Assembly (NCBI GenBank): GCA_937906765.1
Contig: CALCUV010000352.1
Coordinates: forward strand, 1 to 18,396
Reading direction: 5' to 3'
Length of the DNA stretch: 18,396 nt
From: an uncultured Prevotella sp.
GTDB taxonomy: Bacteria; Bacteroidota; Bacteroidia; Bacteroidales; Bacteroidaceae
Notes under the pieces: generated by a model
Seen by the model: only the letters and a program-made list of their open reading frames with translations
What the model was told of the DNA's origin: nothing
Database searches by the model: none
Translations under genes and position numbers: made by a program
In this document: positions 8,294 through 16,287 of the stretch, one piece after another
Layout of the letters: each line of letters begins with the position of its first letter
How positions within the stretch are numbered: the stretch's first letter is position 1

Positions 8294-8358
8294 CATTGGG
8301 GGTTCTGTGCTCCGTAACCCTTACTTTCAAAACAAGGATTCAGAGACTCGCCTACGGA

Positions 8359-11300
8359 TTACTTAAAGATGAAGAGTTCACCCAGTTTGTTGGTCTTCTT
8401 TCTGAGTACAACACCCGTGCCCATCTTCGTGAGTTGTCCTTCCAAGGGGTCATAATTACTGCGGTCATAGAACACCTGCACATAGCGCGTAGCCCCCTTG
8501 TCCAAACGATACTCCAAGGTGATGTTATCAATAAAACTTGTGGCGGAGTTGTCTGCCTCCTGTCCCGTACTTACCTTACCGCCAATATTGACAGCAAAAC
8601 GGTCGTTAAAGAAGCGCTTGGAGAACTGGAAGGAATAGTCTGTTTGCGAAGCGCCTGTCTGTGTCGTGCTGTTTTCAATACCAAAGTTGATGTCAACTGT
8701 CTTGAGCGCACTGCCAGCAATGTTTTGGATTTCGCTCTGCAAGAAAGCGTTGAGCGCCGAACCCGCTTGCATGCCACCCTTAGCGCCATAACCGTCCGCA
8801 AGGAACAATCCCGTGGCCATGAGTGAGACAGCCACCTTCGAGCGTTGCGCAGGAGTCATGGCCGTTAGTTGGTTTTGTATGCCCATATCTTCAGGCGCCG
8901 CCACTGTAAACTCAAGTCCCATGTCTTCTAAGGTCTTTGAAATCGCCACACCTACGTCAAAGGCCACAGAACGTTGCTGATCGTTTTCCGTGACTACCGA
9001 CTTCATGCGTTCCTTTGCCTGAATGTGGAGCGTAGGATTCGCCACGTCGCCCGTAAATTCCACATAACTACCCTGTGAGAGTTTAAAGGTCTTGAGAGGT
9101 ATAATGGGGAGCGTATATTTCATTTCTCCTTGCTCAATAGTGAGACGACCGATAAGGCGCATCTCACCTTGTTGCGTCATGCGGAGAGTTAAGTCTCCCC
9201 CACCCTGCACATCCACGTAACTCTTGCCGTCATCCGAAAGACCACAATAGAAATTCGCCGCGTCACTAATGCCTAAGTTGAGCGTGAGGTCCATATTCGT
9301 GGTGGGAAGTGACTGGGGCGCAACGGTGGTTGTATCTTCAAAGTTCACAAATTGCACTAAACCTTCCAACTGGTCGTCAACGGTGAGCGGAGATTCCTTA
9401 AGGACGTAAGAAACATTCGTGCGGTTTAACACGTCTAAGTCACCGCGCACAATGATATTGTCTAAATTGCCACGCACAGTGCAATCAAAGTCCACATATG
9501 CCTTACCGTAAACAACGGAATTGAGTTTGCGCTTCGCATTAATGAGTTCAAAGTTCTTCGCTCTCATTGCGATGTCCAACTTCATATTGCTCATGTCGCT
9601 CATATCCACATTGCCGTTTACGGTCAAGGGATTGTTGCCCGTAGAACTGAGGTTGAAGTTTTCAAACAATAGTTTCGTGTTCTGCAAACGGATAGGTTTT
9701 TCATCCATTCTGAAGTCGAAACCATAGATAGAGGAATACACGTGAGAATCAGCAAAACGCACGTCCCCGTTTACCCTTGGAGCATCCAGCGTTCCGTCAA
9801 TATGCAGACCGCCTTGCACAGTTCCCTTCATGAATATGTCGGTTCCAGCAAGGAATCCGTTAATGAGCGCCAAGGGTAAGTCTTTCAATCGAGCGTCGCC
9901 CTCAAAGCGCCCCTCTTCAGTGTCTTCGTAAGTGCCGGAACATTCCATCACTTTATCGCCATCCACTGTGAGGTCCACACGGGCGAAAGATTCGTTTTCC
10001 GACTTGGGCAAATAAGCCACATCAGCCCCGATATTACCGAGATAAGAACCCTCATATTCCAGCCCCTTAGTGGCAATGGTGCCCGTTGCTGAGATGCTCT
10101 CATGATTGTCTGCCACATGGAGGTCGGCATTAAAGAATCCGCCCATCTTGGGCATATAAGGAAGCACTTCGGAGAGTTCCTTAAGGTTCAGACTTTGGAT
10201 ATTGAGCGTGATGTCATTGAGAGAATCGGTGCTTTCACTGAGGAATTGCAATCCCGTTCCGTCATCTGCTCGAAGGCGTAAGTCGGCCTGTAATTGCTTA
10301 TTGTTTCCGAGGAACACGTAGTTATCACGATTGACTTCGAAAGAGCGGAATGCAATCTTCGGATGCTGAGGATAGAGTTGCGCTTTCAGTCCTTCGTGCG
10401 TCACATCGGCACGCACGCCCACATCAAAGCCAGTGTTGCCGTGTTCATCCTTAAACTGGAAGTCCAGTCCGCCAGTGTTTGCCAACAAATAACTACGGAA
10501 TGCCAAGGCAAACTTATTGGGATTTCGGCGAGCGTTATTGATGACCTGCCCACTGAGTTTGATGCCGTAGTCATTGTGAGACAGTGTGGCGGTTGCGTTA
10601 TCTAATTGGAACACTCCATAGTGGAAGTTTTTCATCATAAAGTCCCCCGTAAGCCCAATTTCGGGATAGGTGGCCAAGTTTACCGAAACCGTGTCAAGCG
10701 TGTAACCCATGGCGCGAAGAATGTTGGTCATGGGGTTATCATTTCCTGCATGAAGCGTGAGGTTAAGTCCAGGAAGCAACGTGCGGAGTGTGTCATGACT
10801 GATGCGTAGGCGTTCGGAGCACGTTGATAAGTAATCCAGCATCGGGGTGATTTGGGTTCCCAACGTGGATATGTACCCCTTTGTGGCGAAAGCAAGGGTC
10901 ATGTTTCCGGCATTGAGATGTGAGATCGTCGTGTCGGGAGACGAGGCAAAGTCAAAGAAGATGTCTTTCATCATGACGCTTCTTTCGGGCGTGTCAAAGT
11001 GATTGTAACACAAACTTCCCTTAGCTTTGAACGCCTCAAACGCCTCATCGCTATCAAAGTCAATATTTATCATCGACCCCAATCCCACATCGGCCTTCGC
11101 GCCTGCCAGTTGTTGCAACGAACAATGCTCCATCATGGCGTCAAGATTCAAATGATAACCATTGATAAAGTTACCCTGAACCGTACCTTCGCCTTCAATC
11201 GCCGTGTTATAGGCAGAGAAGCGCGCGTCTAACTGTTGTTGCGCAATGTTTGCCGCAAGTTTGAGGTTGTTTAAGTCTATGCCCGAAAAGCGTAAGGAAT

Positions 11301-12966
11301 CCACCTGCGCCTTTAAGTCAGTCAACGCACGGGGTGACGTAGGGTCAAATTTGAGTCCTTCGGCGGTTAAACTACCACTGAAGTCTGAGGCTTCCAAAGT
11401 GGGAAGGAAAGCCGAGAGTGGGAAACCATCAGCAAGAAGCGCCACTTTATAGCGCTCACTATCGAGATTCGTGGCGGCATCTATGGACATGTTGCCCCCA
11501 AGTGACTTCATGCGCGCCGTGGCTTTATAATCGTTGCCCTTGAAAACGGCTGTTCCGTTTACAGATGTGCCATTAGGAATACGCAATGTAGTGTCGGCAA
11601 TGCCTATGCGCGACAAGAGAGGGCGCATGTTTTGAAAACCCATTTGATAGTTGAGCGTAGCGCTCATGGGTTGTATGTTTTGTTGTGTAGAGTCGGGAAT
11701 GAGGTGCAACACATCACCATCGGCGGCAAGCGAAACTACCCCTTGCAGTTCGGCCTTACAGGTAAGCAGATGCAAGTGGTCCATATTGCCATCGGCAACT
11801 AACTGCACATTGAGGGGAACTTGCGGAAGCAGATCTTGAACACCCTCTACCGCCGCCATCTGTAGTGCTGTTTGGATGTCCTCACTACCGATGCTTCCTT
11901 CTAGACTCGTGCGCAAACCGGCCTTACTTCCGACCTCAAGCGCTTCCCACGGGAGTTGCACAGAGGCAGAAAGGCGGGAGTGAGGAGTTGAGAGGTTCCA
12001 AGCGGGGAGTGAGAGCATCACGCTGTCCATATAAACAGAACCCGAAAGGTTGCTCACACGCAGTCCTGAATGTTCACGAAGGGCCACTCCTCGTATGCCA
12101 CAAAGGAGCGTTCCTGACTTGTCATACGACAGACTATCAACAGTTGCGCTCAGGCTATCGACAAGATAGGCAAAGAGCGAATCTTTCTGCACGGCAGAAG
12201 TCGTGAGGAAGCGTTCAAGGTGAACGGGCAAATCCAACTGAGTTGGTGCCCCCATGGCTACTGCCGAACCCGAAAGTTGAAGGCGTTCCAGTCCGTAGAA
12301 GGGCGCTCCAAGGTCGAACACACCTTCTTTCAGCGTCACGTCATGGAGATTCAAGAAAAAGCGCATGGAGTCGCCGGGCATGCTCAATGCCACCGCCGTG
12401 CGATCCACCTTCATATTGGGCATATTGATACGCCACTTTGTGGGGGCAGAAGTAGTTGTATCGACCGCGGCAGTATCACTAAGCGCCACACAAAGGCGCG
12501 CATCGGAAAGTTGCATAAGGTCGAGCATAACAGTTTCTTGATTGAGGTCAACGCCATGACTCTTCAGCGCAACGCTTCCGATAGTGCCGCTCACGCGAGT
12601 GTCGGGGATGTAATGTTTGGTGTTGATCTTTGCGCCGAGAAGCGTAAATTCGTCCACATTTGCCTGACCTGAGAAGAGGGGTTTGAGGGGCACATCTATG
12701 CGTAACACATCGACCGCCATCAGGGTGTCACTTCCTTCACGTACCACAACTCCCTGAACGTCTAAATCAAGAGGGAAGGACAAGCGCACGCTTTCTACGC
12801 TGACCTCCATGCCTAATGATTCCGACAAACTGCTCGCTGCCTTATCTACGAGAAAGTTTTGAACGGCAGGGATATACAAAAGTCCAGCCAACAGGAGAAA
12901 TCCTATCAGCAGTTGCTGTATCAACCACAGCAAAAGGGTTGTTATGACGAGAAGTGTTTGCTTCAT
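8359..12966 (-). CDS. tamB: TamB-like translocation and assembly module protein (AsmA-like/DUF490)
   Basis: Very large envelope protein of 1535 residues. Residues about 5-34 form one hydrophobic N-terminal segment (TLLVITTLLLWLIQQLLIGF onward) that anchors it in the inner membrane. It is followed by the family-typical YIPAVQNFLVDKAASSLSESLG and VRLSFPLDLDVQGVVV. The rest is long, repetitive beta-structure expected to span the periplasm as a hydrophobic groove, and a TamB C-terminal domain covers roughly the last 400 residues (TLHIQAKERM, MATGLFLADGYGAKGG, DPLEGQLTKMGTGVVLRKK). Members of this AsmA-like/VPS13-like group are linked to phospholipid transport and outer-membrane protein assembly. 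The downstream TamA-like gene is its expected partner. Length is normal for Bacteroidota TamB. Which substrate it carries cannot be read from the sequence. Confidence 0.93.
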   Translation of the reverse strand: MKQTLLVITTLLLWLIQQLLIGFLLLAGLLYIPAVQNFLVDKAASSLSESLGMEVSVESVRLSFPLDLDVQGVVVREGSDTLMAVDVLRIDVPLKPLFSGQANVDEFTLLGAKINTKHYIPDTRVSGTIGSVALKSHGVDLNQETVMLDLMQLSDARLCVALSDTAAVDTTTSAPTKWRINMPNMKVDRTAVALSMPGDSMRFFLNLHDVTLKEGVFDLGAPFYGLERLQLSGSAVAMGAPTQLDLPVHLERFLTTSAVQKDSLFAYLVDSLSATVDSLSYDKSGTLLCGIRGVALREHSGLRVSNLSGSVYMDSVMLSLPAWNLSTPHSRLSASVQLPWEALEVGSKAGLRTSLEGSIGSEDIQTALQMAAVEGVQDLLPQVPLNVQLVADGNMDHLHLLTCKAELQGVVSLAADGDVLHLIPDSTQQNIQPMSATLNYQMGFQNMRPLLSRIGIADTTLRIPNGTSVNGTAVFKGNDYKATARMKSLGGNMSIDAATNLDSERYKVALLADGFPLSAFLPTLEASDFSGSLTAEGLKFDPTSPRALTDLKAQVDSLRFSGIDLNNLKLAANIAQQQLDARFSAYNTAIEGEGTVQGNFINGYHLNLDAMMEHCSLQQLAGAKADVGLGSMINIDFDSDEAFEAFKAKGSLCYNHFDTPERSVMMKDIFFDFASSPDTTISHLNAGNMTLAFATKGYISTLGTQITPMLDYLSTCSERLRISHDTLRTLLPGLNLTLHAGNDNPMTNILRAMGYTLDTVSVNLATYPEIGLTGDFMMKNFHYGVFQLDNATATLSHNDYGIKLSGQVINNARRNPNKFALAFRSYLLANTGGLDFQFKDEHGNTGFDVGVRADVTHEGLKAQLYPQHPKIAFRSFEVNRDNYVFLGNNKQLQADLRLRADDGTGLQFLSESTDSLNDITLNIQSLNLKELSEVLPYMPKMGGFFNADLHVADNHESISATGTIATKGLEYEGSYLGNIGADVAYLPKSENESFARVDLTVDGDKVMECSGTYEDTEEGRFEGDARLKDLPLALINGFLAGTDIFMKGTVQGGLHIDGTLDAPRVNGDVRFADSHVYSSIYGFDFRMDEKPIRLQNTKLLFENFNLSSTGNNPLTVNGNVDMSDMSNMKLDIAMRAKNFELINAKRKLNSVVYGKAYVDFDCTVRGNLDNIIVRGDLDVLNRTNVSYVLKESPLTVDDQLEGLVQFVNFEDTTTVAPQSLPTTNMDLTLNLGISDAANFYCGLSDDGKSYVDVQGGGDLTLRMTQQGEMRLIGRLTIEQGEMKYTLPIIPLKTFKLSQGSYVEFTGDVANPTLHIQAKERMKSVVTENDQQRSVAFDVGVAISKTLEDMGLEFTVAAPEDMGIQNQLTAMTPAQRSKVAVSLMATGLFLADGYGAKGGMQAGSALNAFLQSEIQNIAGSALKTVDINFGIENSTTQTGASQTDYSFQFSKRFFNDRFAVNIGGKVSTGQEADNSATSFIDNITLEYRLDKGATRYVQVFYDRSNYDPLEGQLTKMGTGVVLRKKTNKLGELFIFK

Positions 12967-13027
12967 ATAAAATGTAAAATCAGTTTTCTCGCGCGCACGT
13001 TATTTATAATGTTGCGCAAAATCACTG

Positions 13028-13035
13028 CAAATTTA
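13028..13035 (-). promoter_or_regulatory. -7 element upstream of tamB
   Basis: TAAATTTG on the minus strand fits TAnnTTTG, with CTTG about 20 bp upstream as a partial -33 element. Transcription would start near 13021, giving a leader of about 55 nt before the ATG at 12966. Confidence 0.6.
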
Positions 13036-13161
13036 CAACATCAATACGCTATGTCCAAGCATACCAGGAGTTTTATAGTTTTTTAGGAAGATTGTTTGTT
13101 CTATTGCTCCTTTGAGTAATCAAAGCGCTACTTTATGGCACGGCGATTAAAGCATTTTCAC

Positions 13162-13211
13162 AAAAAAACAACCTCAAAGGTCATGCCGTAACACGTTCCT
13201 TTGAGGTTGTT
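13162..13211 (-). terminator. Terminator of tRNA-Ser
   Basis: AACAACCTCAAAGG (13167-13180) and CCTTTGAGGTTGTT (13198-13211) form a perfect 14-bp stem with a 17-nt loop. On the minus strand it is followed by a run of T (opposite 13168-13162), and it sits 18 bp past the tRNA 3' end. Confidence 0.88.
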
Positions 13212-13228
13212 ATCACATATTCACAAAG

Positions 13229-13316
13229 CGGAAAGGACGGGATTCGAACCCGTGATACGCTTTTGACGTATACACGCTTTCCAGGCGTGCCTCTTAAACC
13301 ACTCGAGCACCTTTCC
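13229..13316 (-). tRNA. tRNA-Ser (anticodon GGA)
   Basis: The 88-nt minus-strand cloverleaf has acceptor GGAAAGG pairing with CCTTTCC and discriminator G. The anticodon stem CACGC/GCGTG encloses loop CTGGAAA, so the anticodon is GGA (reads UCC/UCU). A long variable arm (ATACG...CGTAT) is typical of serine tRNA, and the T-loop is GGTTCGAATCC. The 3' CCA is not encoded. A TAnnTTTG box lies just upstream and a strong terminator follows. Confidence 0.96.
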
Positions 13317-13332
13317 TTTAGTTTTGCGAGTG

Positions 13333-13340
13333 CAAAGATA
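13333..13340 (-). promoter_or_regulatory. -7 element of the tRNA-Ser gene
   Basis: TATCTTTG on the minus strand, followed by GCAC, 17 bp before the tRNA 5' end. That leaves only a few nucleotides of 5' leader for RNase P. Confidence 0.65.
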
Positions 13341-13673
13341 CGACAAAGATGCGAAAGTTAGAGCGAAAGTCCAAATAATTCTCTATTTTTGCAAGAACTA
13401 TTTCGCACACACGTTTTTGTGAATCGCTACTCACGAGGAACTGTTCGTGCCACAAACCTTGCGAAACCTGACCTACGATTTACAATTCCTCACATTGGGC
13501 GCAGAAAGAGTATTTCCCGACGCGCAGTTTGAGACTTAAGGCGCCGAATTTGAGACTTCGTAACGGCCCTATTAATAAGGCGTTTACGCAGGCCTCTTTT
13601 TACGAGCATCTACCGATAAACGGGGCGCCATCTAATTAAGATTTATTATACAAACAAACATATCATCATTATC
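13341..13673. other. Gene-free gap between tRNA-Ser and the C_GCAxxG_C_C gene
   Basis: No gene or known RNA family recognised. On the plus strand TATTTTTG (13384-13391) fits a -7 box and would give a leader of about 275 nt for the gene at 13674. Within it are CACGA/TCGTG arms (about 13433-13450), two direct copies of TTTGAGACTT (13528-13537 and 13549-13558, 21 bp apart), two GGCGCC sites and a near-palindrome centred on TATTAATA (13565-13580). No consensus promoter lies closer to the gene. Confidence 0.35.
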
Positions 13674-14138
13674 ATGACTTACGAAGACAGAATTGAGCGC
13701 GCCGTTGCGCTTTTTAAGAGTGGGTATAACTGTTCGCAATCAGTTGTAGCCGCCTTTGCTGACCTCTATGGTTTCACTGACGAACAAGCATTTAAGATGG
13801 CTGCTTCCTTTGGTGGCGGCATTGGGCGCATGCGCCAAACTTGTGGTGCAGCATGTGGACTTTTCTTACTTGCAGGTCTTGACACTGGAGCAACAGAAGG
13901 CAGCGACAACGAGGGAAAATCGTACAACTATAAGGTGGTGCAGGAACTTGCTGAAAAGTTCCGCCAAGAGAATGGTTCGCTCATCTGTTCCGAACTCCTC
14001 GGCCTCAGCAAGCAAGAACCTACGCCCCATCAAGCGGAAGTGCGCACTCCGGAATACTACAAAAAGCGCCCTTGCGCCATGATGGTGGAAACCGCTGCAC
14101 GCATCTTTGCGGATTATCTGAAGTCGAAAAATGCTTAA
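13674..14138 (+). CDS. C_GCAxxG_C_C family protein
   Basis: Small 154-residue protein of the family named for its conserved cysteines, often annotated as a probable redox-active or metal-binding protein of unproven function. The expected pattern is present: C20 in YNCSQSV, the CGAACG core with C57 and C61 after a glycine-rich FGGGIGRMRQ, C105 in LICSELLG, and C134 in RPCAMMVETAA near the C-terminus. There is no signal peptide or membrane segment, so it is probably cytoplasmic. The start is the first ATG, preceded by an A/T-rich leader without a Shine-Dalgarno sequence. It ends 16 bp before, or overlaps by 8 bp, the start of the glycosyltransferase, so the two are probably cotranscribed. The biochemical role is unknown. 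Confidence 0.9.
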   Translation: MTYEDRIERAVALFKSGYNCSQSVVAAFADLYGFTDEQAFKMAASFGGGIGRMRQTCGAACGLFLLAGLDTGATEGSDNEGKSYNYKVVQELAEKFRQENGSLICSELLGLSKQEPTPHQAEVRTPEYYKKRPCAMMVETAARIFADYLKSKNA

Positions 14139-14154
14139 CCGCCACACCGCTCGA

Positions 14155-15252
14155 ATGAAGATTCTTTTGCTTGGCGATTACAGCAATGTGCATGCCACAC
14201 TTGCCGAAGGACTCCGCAAACTGGGACATGAAGTGACCGTGGCAAGTGATGGAGACGGGTGGAAAAACTACCCCCGCGACGTTGACTTTCTCCGCGACTT
14301 GACTTGGGGAAAGTTGCGCACGTTGCGCTACCTTTGGCATCTCATTAAGGAATTTCGGAAATTCCGTGGATATGACGTAGTGCAACTCATTAACCCTATA
14401 TTCATCCCCCTTAAGGCAGAGCGCATGATGCCTTTCTATAAGTATCTGCGCCGTCATAATAAGCGCATTTTCCTTGGGGCATTTGGGATGGACCACTACT
14501 GGGTTAGAGCAGGACTTGACTGTACAACCTTCCGCTATTCGGACTTTAATTTCGGCCCTGAGGTGCGCGAGAGCGAGGACAACGACAACTGGATACGCGA
14601 GTGGTTACGTGGCGAGAAGGGTGAGTTAAACCAGCGCATCGCTAAGGATTGTGACGGCATCATTACGGGACTTTACGAATATCAAGCCTCGTATGCACCC
14701 CATTTTCCCGAAAAAACGCAATTTATTCCCTTCCCCATCGTGCCCCGCGAGGGACTTGTCCTAAGTGATAAGACTCCCCAGCGTGTGCGCTTCTTTATCG
14801 GCATTCAGAAACAGCGTTCTGTTTATAAGGGTACGGACATTATGTTGCGCGCTTTGGAACGCGTGGTGCAGGAACTGCCGGAGCGATGCGAAATAGTGCG
14901 AGTGGAGAGTGTGCCTTTCGCTGAGTATGTAAAATTAATGCGTGGTAGTGACGTCATTCTGGATCAACTTTACAGTTATACGCCTGCCATGAACGCCCTT
15001 GAAGCAATGGCGCAAGGATTAATCGTTGTGGGTGGCGCCGAACCCGAACATTATGACTTGATGGAGGAACACACGCTGCAACCTATTATTAATGTGCTCC
15101 CCAATGAGGAAAGTGTTTATCAAGCATTGAGAGACCTTGCTTTGCATCCCGAACGCATTCCGCAACTCAAGCGTGATAGTGTCAACTACATATTGAAACA
15201 CCACGATTACGTCAAGGTGGCGCAGCGCTATCTGGAGGCGTGGAGCAAGTGA
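14155..15252 (+). CDS. GT-B fold glycosyltransferase, GT4-like
   Basis: Probable retaining glycosyltransferase of 365 residues from the chosen start, acting at the cytoplasmic face on envelope or capsule sugars. The N-terminal Rossmann half begins MKILLLGDYSNVHATLAEGL and GHEVTVASDG, as is usual for GT-B enzymes. The C-terminal half carries RFFIGIQ, a predicted nucleotide-sugar region, and TPAMNALEAMAQGLIVVGGA with the family's Glu at EAM. An in-frame ATG at 14131 would overlap the preceding stop by 8 bp and add MLNRHTAR. I favour 14155 because the first beta-strand starts there. Donor and acceptor cannot be told from the sequence, and no other polysaccharide genes are nearby. A long inverted repeat follows the stop. 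Confidence 0.85.
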   Translation: MKILLLGDYSNVHATLAEGLRKLGHEVTVASDGDGWKNYPRDVDFLRDLTWGKLRTLRYLWHLIKEFRKFRGYDVVQLINPIFIPLKAERMMPFYKYLRRHNKRIFLGAFGMDHYWVRAGLDCTTFRYSDFNFGPEVRESEDNDNWIREWLRGEKGELNQRIAKDCDGIITGLYEYQASYAPHFPEKTQFIPFPIVPREGLVLSDKTPQRVRFFIGIQKQRSVYKGTDIMLRALERVVQELPERCEIVRVESVPFAEYVKLMRGSDVILDQLYSYTPAMNALEAMAQGLIVVGGAEPEHYDLMEEHTLQPIINVLPNEESVYQALRDLALHPERIPQLKRDSVNYILKHHDYVKVAQRYLEAWSK

Positions 15253-15273
15253 AACAATCCCCTGCATTAACAA

Positions 15274-15341
15274 GTGAGGAGGAAAAGCAAACGCGACAAG
15301 AAGACTTATGTCAGAATGTTAAATTTGCCTTTCCTCCTCAC
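15274..15341 (+). repeat. Near-perfect 18-bp inverted repeat, possible terminator
   Basis: GTGAGGAGGAAAAGCAAA (15274-15291) and TTTGCCTTTCCTCCTCAC (15324-15341) pair at 17 of 18 positions around a 32-nt loop that has a smaller GACAAG/CTTATGTC stem. It starts 21 bp past the glycosyltransferase stop and ends 5 bp before the nlpC -33 box. Downstream sequence is only moderately T-rich (TATTATTTGG). It could end the glycosyltransferase transcript, or be a small mobile or regulatory element. Confidence 0.6.
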
Positions 15342-15346
15342 TATTA

Positions 15347-15378
15347 TTTGGTTATATCAAAATAAATGCGTAATTTTG
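15347..15378 (+). promoter_or_regulatory. Promoter of the NlpC/P60 gene
   Basis: TTTG (15347-15350) and TAATTTTG (15371-15378) with a 20-bp spacer, an excellent match to the Bacteroidota -33/-7 consensus. The surrounding 20 bases (15366-15385) are identical to the rpsU promoter. The leader to the ATG would be only about 20 nt. Confidence 0.85.
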
Positions 15379-15403
15379 CACCCTGTTTTAACACATAGTC
15401 ACT

Positions 15404-15955
15404 ATGCTTCGCTACATTTTAACCTTCATAATCTTTGTTCTTGCCGTACTCCCTACGGCGCAGAACGGCATGTTTATCACATATGCCGGAGATGACGTGT
15501 GCGAAGAATATGAGGCGCTCGCCAATGCCAGTTCTCCCGAAATCGAAGAGGTAAAGCGCATCGCTACTGCCGATAATTTGATTAACACAGCGTTGGAGTA
15601 TCTTGGCGTGAAGTATCGCTATGGCCACAGCAGCCCTAACGGTTTTGACTGCTCGGGATTCACGATGTATGTGTTCAATAAGTCAAACATTCCCCTCACT
15701 CGCACTTCCGTTTCACAGTTTCACGAAGGCGAAAAGGTGGAACGCATTGAAAACTTAAAGCGCGGTGACTTGGTCTTCTTCGGCAGTCGCACATCCACAC
15801 GTTCCGTTGGACACGTCGGCATCGTTACAGAAGTTGACAGCGCTGGGCACAATTTTAAATTTGTACACGCAAGTAACAGAGGCATTACGGTTAACAAATC
15901 AACCGACTCTTATTATAAGGTGCGCTACATCGGAGCGCGTCGCGTTATTCTCTAA
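15404..15955 (+). CDS. Secreted NlpC/P60 family peptidoglycan hydrolase
   Basis: Probable cell-wall cysteine endopeptidase cutting peptide stems (D-Glu-diaminopimelate or similar bonds). The 183 residues begin with a short hydrophobic export signal (MLRYILTFIIFVLAVLPTAQ). There is no lipobox Cys, so it is periplasmic rather than a lipoprotein. The NlpC/P60 domain fills about residues 55-183, with catalytic C83 in GFDCSGF, H137 in SVGHVGIV and third residue H155 in FVHASN. The segment KRGDLVFFGS is also characteristic. It is a single-domain protein without an SH3 targeting module. It has its own consensus promoter, and only a weak hairpin follows it (15956-15981: TCTC, AGAC and GTCT, GAGA arms, no T-run). 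Confidence 0.92.
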   Translation: MLRYILTFIIFVLAVLPTAQNGMFITYAGDDVCEEYEALANASSPEIEEVKRIATADNLINTALEYLGVKYRYGHSSPNGFDCSGFTMYVFNKSNIPLTRTSVSQFHEGEKVERIENLKRGDLVFFGSRTSTRSVGHVGIVTEVDSAGHNFKFVHASNRGITVNKSTDSYYKVRYIGARRVIL

Positions 15956-16061
15956 TCTCAAGACCCCTAAAAGTCTGAGAATCCCAAAACCTCACAGCCA
16001 AAAAAATCAAAACTGTAAACCATTCACCACATAAAACCGCGTAACCTCAACCATTACGCAC

Positions 16062-16124
16062 ATGCTCAATAGAAAGGAGGGTCGTTTTATTACAATCATC
16101 ACGCAAAGTAAGGTCACAGTTTAA
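16062..16124 (+). other. Short ORF containing an exact anti-Shine-Dalgarno complement
   Basis: Most of the 15956-16247 gap has no gene. It does hold ATG...TAA encoding MLNRKEGRFITIITQSKVTV. AGAAAGGAGG (16071-16080), a perfect 10-nt match to the 16S 3' tail complement, lies inside it. No ATG, GTG or TTG follows at a normal distance. No promoter is visible, and it lies upstream of the rpsU promoter. I do not claim it is translated. Confidence 0.2.
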
Positions 16125-16181
16125 ATAAACTGCCTGAAAAGCACTTTAGGGAAACAAACTAACCATATTTCAAGACGTTTA

Positions 16182-16209
16182 CCCTAACAAATTAGGGAGT
16201 TGCCCTAAA
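16182..16209. promoter_or_regulatory. Alternating CCCTAA/TTAGGG units upstream of the rpsU promoter
   Basis: CCCTAA (16182-16187), TTAGGG (16192-16197) and CCCTAAA (16203-16209), with a further TTTAGGG at 16145-16151. Adjacent units are complementary, so two alternative small hairpins can form. They end 15 bp before the -33 box, the place for an operator or activator site. Function is inferred from position only. Confidence 0.35.
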
Positions 16210-16224
16210 AATAAGTGTGCGAAA

Positions 16225-16255
16225 TTTGCTAAACAAAAAAATATGCGTAATTTTG
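16225..16255 (+). promoter_or_regulatory. Promoter of rpsU
   Basis: TTTG (16225-16228) and TAATTTTG (16248-16255) with a 19-bp spacer, a full Bacteroidota consensus. Transcription would start near 16262, leaving a leader of about 70 nt. That leader has a GGAAC/GTTCC hairpin (16269-16284) and an 11-codon upstream ORF. Confidence 0.87.
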
Positions 16256-16287
16256 CACCCTGCAAGCAGGAACCTCTCAGTTCCCGA

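Noticed and set aside
8290..8826. 178-residue plus-strand ORF over the end of tamB
   Set aside because: Mostly antisense to the TamB C-terminal domain and starts inside an intergenic hairpin; no independent support.
14131..14154. Eight-codon N-terminal extension of the glycosyltransferase
   Set aside because: The ATG at 14155 begins the first Rossmann strand directly, and the extension adds nothing family-like; kept only as an alternative.
15274..15495. 73-residue plus-strand ORF starting with GTG
   Set aside because: It begins inside the inverted repeat, spans the nlpC promoter and overlaps nlpC out of frame.
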